NCBI GenBank assembly: GCA_017403985.1
Contig: JAFRDE010000024.1
Location: forward strand, 1 to 46,076
Length of the DNA stretch: 46,076 bases
Direction of reading: 5' to 3'
From: Ruminococcus sp.
Lineage (GTDB): Bacteria > Bacillota > Clostridia > Oscillospirales > Acutalibacteraceae
The notes beneath the pieces were generated by a model. It saw only the letters and a program-made list of their open reading frames with translations. It did not search any database and was not told the DNA's origin. Of the stretch, positions 41,435-46,076 are shown piece after piece. The stretch's first letter is position 1. Every line of letters begins with the position of its first letter. Position numbers and translations under genes: made by a program.

Positions 41435-41896
41435 CTATTCAGCTAAGCCTCTGATCTTGGAAGCCCACGCGGTGATCTCGCCGTCTACGTCTTCGGCGGC
41501 GATCTTCGCGATCGTGCAGCCTTCGTTCAGCGTCGCCGCGCCGATTGTCTCGCCGTTAAGGGTCATGTAATACGCGTTGTCGGCGCTCTGCGTTTTCAGC
41601 GTCGCGGCGGTCTCATCGCTCATGCGGAACCAGAGTTCCTGCTTTCCGTCGGCTTCGGTGACGATAGCGAAGTAAAGGATATCGTCGCCTGCGGCATAGA
41701 CGTTACCGTCGCCCTCGAGCTGTAATACGCCCTCCGCAAGCGTCCACTCGGGCTCGTCAAGCTGGGTGTCGATATAGGGAGCGTCGGTCGGCGCCGCTGT
41801 CTCGGCAGGTGTTTCTGTCGGAGCGGTATTCCCGCCGCAGGCGGTCAGCGCCAGAACGAGCAGTACAACACTCGCCAAAGCCAATAATCTTCTCAT
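41435..41896 (-). CDS. Small lipoprotein, unknown function
   Basis: A 153-residue protein with signal peptide MRRLLALASVVLLVLALTAC (lipobox LTAC, Cys at 20). A Thr/Pro/Glu linker follows, then a compact domain (WTLAEGVLQLEGDGNVYAAG, ELWFRMSDETAATLKTQ, EGCTIAKIAAEDVDGEITAW) that I do not recognise. I chose the ATG after GGGGGAGAG. An ATG four codons earlier overlaps the stop of the upstream gene as TGATG but has no ribosome binding site of its own. Either way it is translationally close to the DUF2079 gene and may act with it. Confidence 0.75.
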   Translation of the reverse strand: MRRLLALASVVLLVLALTACGGNTAPTETPAETAAPTDAPYIDTQLDEPEWTLAEGVLQLEGDGNVYAAGDDILYFAIVTEADGKQELWFRMSDETAATLKTQSADNAYYMTLNGETIGAATLNEGCTIAKIAAEDVDGEITAWASKIRGLAE

Positions 41897-41907
41897 ACTC
41901 TCCCCCA

Positions 41908-43758
41908 TCACTTATGCTGATACAACTCGGCAAAGCCCGCCTGTTTGACCAGATTATAATTACTGCCCATCGCGGTCTTCATCTCGTTCGCGAGGTCATT
42001 GTAGCGCGTATCGATCACATAGTAATCGGTGTCGACAGGCACGTTGCGTCCGTTCGCCAGGTATTCGGGATTCGTGCGGTTCTGCGTATAATAATCGGGC
42101 ATGCTGTATAGCCACTCGACCTTGTACAGGTGCGGCACCAGACTGTGCGAAGCGGTCACGGATGCGTCGGCGGGGACGCTGTCGATCAGCTCGTCCATCT
42201 GCTGACGGGTGCTTTCGGAATTCTTCATATAACTCGCGTTCGTCTGCATCTTCGGATAGACCAGCGCGACCGTCATCACCGCGCACAAGCACAGAGAGGT
42301 CAGCACAACGACGCGCTTTTTATCGGCGCTGAGCTTCGCGATCACAAAGATCGCGCTCATGATCACCAGCGCCGCGATACCGTAGGTGTACTGGTAGTCG
42401 ACGTCATACTGATACTTCCAGCTCTGCATCAGGTTGATCGGGACGATCGGGAACAGCAGGATCAGAGAGCTGATCTTCTTCGTCATGAACGGCGCGAACA
42501 TCACCGGCGCAAGCATCCACAGCATGAAGGGGATTTTCTCGGCGGTGAACATCTGCTTGATCAGGAAGCCGAAATCGAAGAATACGGACTTGACGACGGA
42601 GCCGAAGGTCTGTTCGCCGTTGATGAAGTAATCGTTCAGACGGCTCATCATCACGCCCTCGGTGCCCGTCGCGGCGACGATCTTCTGAGCGATGATGAAA
42701 TAGACGACCGCCATGCCGAGCATGATCACTCCGCGCCAGATATCCTTGCGGTTGATCATCACGAACAGCGCGATCACGATCAGGTAGATCGCCGCGTCCT
42801 CCTTGACCGACAGCAGCAGGAACGCGAAAATGAACTCCCACAGGGTCTTTTTCGATATGATGAAATAGAACAGGAAAAGGATGATGGTGGTCAGAAATTT
42901 ATTTTCATGGAAATCATAGAACGTACCGTTGAACAGGCAGGGATAGAAGGCATAGATCAGCTCGAGCGCCAGGGTCAGCTTGCCCGAGAATCCCAGCTTA
43001 TTGCAGATCAGATAGACCGCGAATACGCCCGCGGCGACCGACATGCTCTGGATATAGAACAGATAGATCGGCGAACGGAAGATATAATAGCCGGGCAGGA
43101 AAAGGTAGAAGATCGGCGAGAAATGAACGCCGAAATGTGACATCATATAGGAACGCTCGACCGTGGTGTTCGGCGCGAAGGACGACGCCATGCGCTCATA
43201 CATCTGGGCAAAGATGCCGAAGTCGAAGGTGAAGTTGTTGTAGGTTTGATACTTCAGTGAGGTATAGTAGCCGAATATGAAGGTTGTCGCCAGAAACAGC
43301 ACGCAGGCTGCGATCAGCGCCACCTTGCGGCTGATGCTGATACCGGAGATCCCTAACTTGTCCCCGCGCACCTGCCAGAGGACGATGATGAAATCAGCCA
43401 GTCCTACGCCGACGCAGAAATAGACGTCGATCTCTTTATAATTCGCGGCAAGCAGCACCGATACTGCGAACGCGGACAGCATCAGTGCCCATGGGATGAT
43501 GTACTTCTGCTTCAAGAGGTACGTGAAACCGATCAGCGCAGCAAAAACGAGTACGATGATCGCGAAAAACGCAACAAATTTGATGCTGTTGTAATAAGCG
43601 CTCAGATCGGCGAAGCCGCCGTTTGACAAAAGCTGATAGATATACGCGAACAGCACCGAAGCAAACAGCGCCGCCACGATCCGCTCGAGCGACAGATGCC
43701 TGTCCTCAAGCGTTTTGAGAAACGAATTCTTTACGGGGGTATCCGGTTTTTTACCCAT
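41908..43758 (-). CDS. DUF2079 polytopic membrane protein
   Basis: A 616-residue protein with about 12-14 membrane helices. The DUF2079 landmarks are FDFGIFAQMYERMASSFAPN, then a loop with SHFGVHFSPIFYLFLPGYYI and FHENKFLTTIILFLFYFI. The C-terminal soluble part (DSVPADASVTASHSLVPHLY, YYVIDTRYNDL) lies outside the membrane. The fold resembles GT-C glycosyltransferases, which use polyprenyl-phosphate sugars, and an acidic residue in the first outer loop would be the expected base; activity is not proven. The start MGKKPDTP follows AGGAGAGGATCTG. A lipoprotein gene follows within 12 bases. Confidence 0.85.
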   Translation of the reverse strand: MGKKPDTPVKNSFLKTLEDRHLSLERIVAALFASVLFAYIYQLLSNGGFADLSAYYNSIKFVAFFAIIVLVFAALIGFTYLLKQKYIIPWALMLSAFAVSVLLAANYKEIDVYFCVGVGLADFIIVLWQVRGDKLGISGISISRKVALIAACVLFLATTFIFGYYTSLKYQTYNNFTFDFGIFAQMYERMASSFAPNTTVERSYMMSHFGVHFSPIFYLFLPGYYIFRSPIYLFYIQSMSVAAGVFAVYLICNKLGFSGKLTLALELIYAFYPCLFNGTFYDFHENKFLTTIILFLFYFIISKKTLWEFIFAFLLLSVKEDAAIYLIVIALFVMINRKDIWRGVIMLGMAVVYFIIAQKIVAATGTEGVMMSRLNDYFINGEQTFGSVVKSVFFDFGFLIKQMFTAEKIPFMLWMLAPVMFAPFMTKKISSLILLFPIVPINLMQSWKYQYDVDYQYTYGIAALVIMSAIFVIAKLSADKKRVVVLTSLCLCAVMTVALVYPKMQTNASYMKNSESTRQQMDELIDSVPADASVTASHSLVPHLYKVEWLYSMPDYYTQNRTNPEYLANGRNVPVDTDYYVIDTRYNDLANEMKTAMGSNYNLVKQAGFAELYQHK

Positions 43759-43810
43759 CAGATCCTCTCCTTGTTTCAGGTCGTTAGCAGACCATAATAG
43801 TTCATGATAT

Positions 43811-43839
43811 ATTGTAGCACAGAATATCCGACTCGGCAA
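43811..43839 (-). promoter_or_regulatory. Promoter of the DUF2079 operon
   Basis: Minus-strand TTGCCG and TACAAT with a 17-base spacer lie about 53 bases before the start codon. The rest of the 250-base gap, up to the terminator at 43971, shows nothing recognised. Confidence 0.55.
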
Positions 43840-43970
43840 GAGGAAGTTTCATTCTGATATAGAATTATAAACAAGCGTGCCGTAGGGTACGGCGCTTGCC
43901 GACATACCGAATCATTTGATACTATCCACTAAAAGGCAAAGCAAATCCTTAACTACTTCATTGAACAGAA

Positions 43971-43998
43971 AAACGGCGTCCGATCATGAACGCCGTTT
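43971..43998 (-). terminator. Terminator of the sigma/anti-sigma/dockerin operon
   Basis: AAACGGCGT and ACGCCGTTT form a perfect 9-bp stem over a 10-base loop, followed by T residues on the minus strand. Confidence 0.85.
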
Positions 43999-44008
43999 CT
44001 ATGCACTT

Positions 44009-45031
44009 TTATCTGTATTTGGGGTAAGGCGCGTTGACCAGATATCGCTGGATACAGGTCGCGTCGGTGATATCGCGCGATCCGTCGCGGTTGAAGTCGG
44101 AGTAATAAGTCAGCGGCTGAAAAATACTGTCTATATACTCATACGCGTCTACAGAATCGCTTTCGGGGTATTCCATGATACGCGCCTCGCACCGCTGCAT
44201 GATCGTCGCGTCGATCACCGAGATCACGTCGTCCAGATCGAGATCGCCGAGCAGTCTGCCCTTGCCGCAGATATCGATCGCCTCGGCAAGCCCGTCATAC
44301 GCGCTGTAGTCGTCCATTTTCGCTAGATCATAAAAAGTATGCTCCTTCGCGTCATAGACCGCCATACCGAAGGTGAATACGGTCAGCGGTCCCATCAGCA
44401 TGACGCGATTGCCGATAATTCCAAAGCCCATCCACGGCTCAGCTCCTCCGATCTCAGCATAAATCAGCGCCCAGTCGGTATCGCCGCTGATATCGGTATG
44501 CGTATAAAGCTCCTCATAAGAGAATATCTCCGGCAGGTCTGACGGATAGTAAGCGCCGTAGATTTTATACACATAGTACGCGAGTTGATCTTCGATCGAA
44601 GCGTCCTCGGGCGGCTCTTCCAAAGGCGGCTCGCAGGGAAAAGCGCGTACATAGCCGTCGTACCAGCCTGTATCGGAGCTATCGCCGCCGTTGTTGCCGC
44701 CGGGCGTGAACTCGACGGTATAGAACGAGGTGGAATATCGCGGTACATAATCGTTGTCCTCGCTCTTGGGATAGATGGCTGTGATCTCCTTCAAATCCAG
44801 CGAATAAGCGATTCTGAAGGCTGTAGAGGGATTCATGCTAAGCCCCCCAAGCCAATAATAATTCCCTGCTCCGTGCAGACGGTTGCTCTCGCTGAGCTTG
44901 TAATTATCTTGTTTGAAAACAATATAATAGCCGCCGTCTATCGTTTCATCATTCGTGACCGCGCTTGCCGGTACGGCGAGGATCGCCGCCATAAGCGTCA
45001 TGCACAATAAAATCGACAATACTTTTTTCAT
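44009..45031 (-). CDS. Secreted protein with C-terminal type I dockerin
   Basis: A 340-residue exported protein. The signal peptide is MKKVLSILLCMTLMAAILAV with a likely cut after ASA. The first 100 residues form a beta-rich domain (YYIVFKQDNYKLSESNRL, YTVEFTPGGNN); a middle region has YYVYKIYGAYYPSDLP and GFGIIGNRVMLMGPLTVF. The C-terminal dockerin has two Ca loops, GDLDLDDVISVIDATIMQR and SDFNRDGSRDITDATCIQR, separated by an insert of about 30 residues with DAYEYIDSIF. It would be carried to a cohesin-bearing surface. The ATG follows AAAGGAGG, 36 bases after the putative anti-sigma gene. Co-transcription suggests that the sigma factor controls surface-protein output. Confidence 0.85.
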   Translation of the reverse strand: MKKVLSILLCMTLMAAILAVPASAVTNDETIDGGYYIVFKQDNYKLSESNRLHGAGNYYWLGGLSMNPSTAFRIAYSLDLKEITAIYPKSEDNDYVPRYSTSFYTVEFTPGGNNGGDSSDTGWYDGYVRAFPCEPPLEEPPEDASIEDQLAYYVYKIYGAYYPSDLPEIFSYEELYTHTDISGDTDWALIYAEIGGAEPWMGFGIIGNRVMLMGPLTVFTFGMAVYDAKEHTFYDLAKMDDYSAYDGLAEAIDICGKGRLLGDLDLDDVISVIDATIMQRCEARIMEYPESDSVDAYEYIDSIFQPLTYYSDFNRDGSRDITDATCIQRYLVNAPYPKYR

Positions 45032-45067
45032 GTCGTTTCCTCCTTTTTGTTTATTTGATCGATCCTA

Positions 45068-46033
45068 TCACCAATACTCCTGAACCTGTGCCAGCAGCCT
45101 GCCGTGTTGGTCATAGAACACATAGTTGTAATATCCCGGCTGTGTGACAACTCCGTCGGGCACCTCATAGACCACGCTTGCGTGTTGAGAGCCGATATTG
45201 AGAACAGAAGCCATATGCGAGCTGTCGTACAGAGTCGAGCTGCCGAGCCGCCCGCCTGAGCTGTCGTACACCTTGCAGTAAACGCGGGTATAATTGTCCA
45301 TCAAAGCGGAATCGATATACACGAAGATATCGGGCGACTTCATCATACCGCCGCCCTCTGTAGGAATCACGCAACCCGGTTCATTATCCCCGGGAGGCGC
45401 CGTTTCCTCGGGCGTCCACGGTTCGGGATCATCATTCGACGGCGGAGCGCAGGGTATGGTCGGCTCGGGCACTTGTGTCGGCGTACCAATCGGTTTCTCT
45501 GTCGGGTTTGCCGAAGGCTTCTCCGTCGGGTTGGAAAACGATTTTTCCGTAGGCTTCACCGACGAACCGGGCTTTGTTGTTTCCTTTGTCGACGGAGTAG
45601 TCGGATTGTTATTTTTCTCCGTCGGAAAAGTTATTTGATTCGGTGTGCCTGCCGCTGTCGTCGGCTTAGGTAACAGCCAATCCATAATCTGCTGCAAGCC
45701 TGATTTCGGTTCGGTCGGAGCGGAGCCGTCCTGCTGTCCCGGGAGGTCGCCGCCGCTCTCCCCTGTCGGCGCCGAGGGGGTGGTAACGCTTTGAGGGGAG
45801 GGTGCGACGGGAACAGGAGCATGATTTTTATTTCTGAAAAGGAAATATACAGTCAGGCTCAGCACGCTGACGAGCACTAAGCTCGCCGCGGCTAACACCG
45901 TGCGGTTAATGCGGGCAAAAGGGATGATCTTCTCGCTTTTTTCGTCGGGGTGAAAGGTAAAGGACTGCTGACCGTCGGCTTCACAATATTCCGTCAGCAG
46001 CTGATCCAAGCGTTCGTCACTGATCTTCTTCAT
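45068..46033 (-). CDS. Putative membrane anti-sigma factor with Pro/Thr stalk
   Basis: A 321-residue single-pass protein. The cytoplasmic N terminus is short and acidic (KKISDERLDQLLTEYCEADG). One helix spans about 48-70. A Pro/Thr-rich stalk of about 130 residues (NPTEKPSANPTEKP type) is followed by a C-terminal beta domain (FVYIDSALMDNYTRVYCKVY, GYYNYVFYDQHGRLLAQVQE). It overlaps the end of an ECF-like sigma gene, the usual place of its anti-sigma factor, so a transmembrane sensor that holds the sigma factor is likely. No classical zinc anti-sigma motif is seen. The second of two adjacent ATGs is used, seven bases after AAAGGAGG. Confidence 0.65.
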   Translation of the reverse strand: MKKISDERLDQLLTEYCEADGQQSFTFHPDEKSEKIIPFARINRTVLAAASLVLVSVLSLTVYFLFRNKNHAPVPVAPSPQSVTTPSAPTGESGGDLPGQQDGSAPTEPKSGLQQIMDWLLPKPTTAAGTPNQITFPTEKNNNPTTPSTKETTKPGSSVKPTEKSFSNPTEKPSANPTEKPIGTPTQVPEPTIPCAPPSNDDPEPWTPEETAPPGDNEPGCVIPTEGGGMMKSPDIFVYIDSALMDNYTRVYCKVYDSSGGRLGSSTLYDSSHMASVLNIGSQHASVVYEVPDGVVTQPGYYNYVFYDQHGRLLAQVQEYW

Positions 46034-46076
46034 CATAAAGCCTCCTTTTCAACAGTTTCTTTGCGGTATTCAGGCG
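46017..46076 (-). CDS. ECF-type sigma factor, C-terminal 19 residues
   Basis: An open frame enters from the right edge, reads RLNTAKKLLKRRLYDEEDQ and stops. It overlaps the start of the next gene by 17-20 bases. A final RLxxAKxxL basic helix is how region 4.2 of extracytoplasmic-function sigma factors ends. The frame, the overlap and the downstream single-pass protein support the call, but only the tail is visible. Confidence 0.5.
   Translation of the reverse strand, partial: RLNTAKKLLKRRLYDEEDQ

Overview
The window looks like chromosome of a Gram-positive anaerobe of the Clostridia, most likely an Oscillospirales or Ruminococcus-type gut or rumen bacterium. The pointers are two secreted proteins with type I dockerin repeats, a secreted protein with the KPVIYLYP motif, Pro-Thr-Glu-Lys stalks on surface proteins, a membrane pyrophosphatase, GtrA and DUF2079 envelope genes, strong AGGAGG ribosome binding sites, and intergenic spaces full of short palindromic repeats. 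This is inference from gene content and style, not a database match.

Layout. The left edge carries the start of hppA (minus), then a two-gene heterodimeric ABC exporter (plus). A three-gene minus operon follows: a secreted six-hairpin-glycosidase-like protein, a GNAT acetyltransferase and an alpha/beta hydrolase. Divergent from it is a three-gene plus cassette at 8.4-12.5 kb: an 809-residue membrane protein with two nucleotide-binding-like domains and a RyR-like C terminus, a 93-residue stand-alone RyR-domain protein, and a ClC-type chloride channel or transporter. Next come a BofC-like small protein (minus) and a PBP1-hom-lysC run (plus). A minus block then holds a DUF308 membrane protein, a DUF1292 protein and the str operon (rpsL-rpsG-fusA-tuf).

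From 24.8 kb on there is a 45-residue Cys-rich peptide (plus); a minus operon of a UDP-galactopyranose-mutase-like flavoprotein, an SDR epimerase and GtrA; a zinc-ribbon membrane protein; and corA, trmO and an rsmJ-like methyltransferase. A plus stretch carries a dockerin protein, a lipoprotein, cardiolipin synthase and a duplicated SPOR-like lipoprotein. The last block is minus: tmRNA, smpB-recR-ybaB-dnaX, SRP RNA, a DUF2079 protein with a lipoprotein, and an operon of ECF sigma factor (3' end only), putative anti-sigma factor and dockerin protein.

The most interesting biology is the RyR-domain/ClC cassette. It is visibly more A+T-rich in its first gene than its neighbours and could be a ligand-sensing ion-transport module. 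The second theme is repeats: a terminal-inverted-repeat element at 29.2 kb with a rearranged relative at 5.2-5.5 kb, a 160-bp palindromic MITE after lysC, tandem units ending in copies of the tmRNA 3' end, and an inverted pair flanking smpB-dnaX that supplies the last codons and stop of smpB.

All coordinates, motifs and hairpins were read by eye. Family names are recognition calls and were not checked by search.
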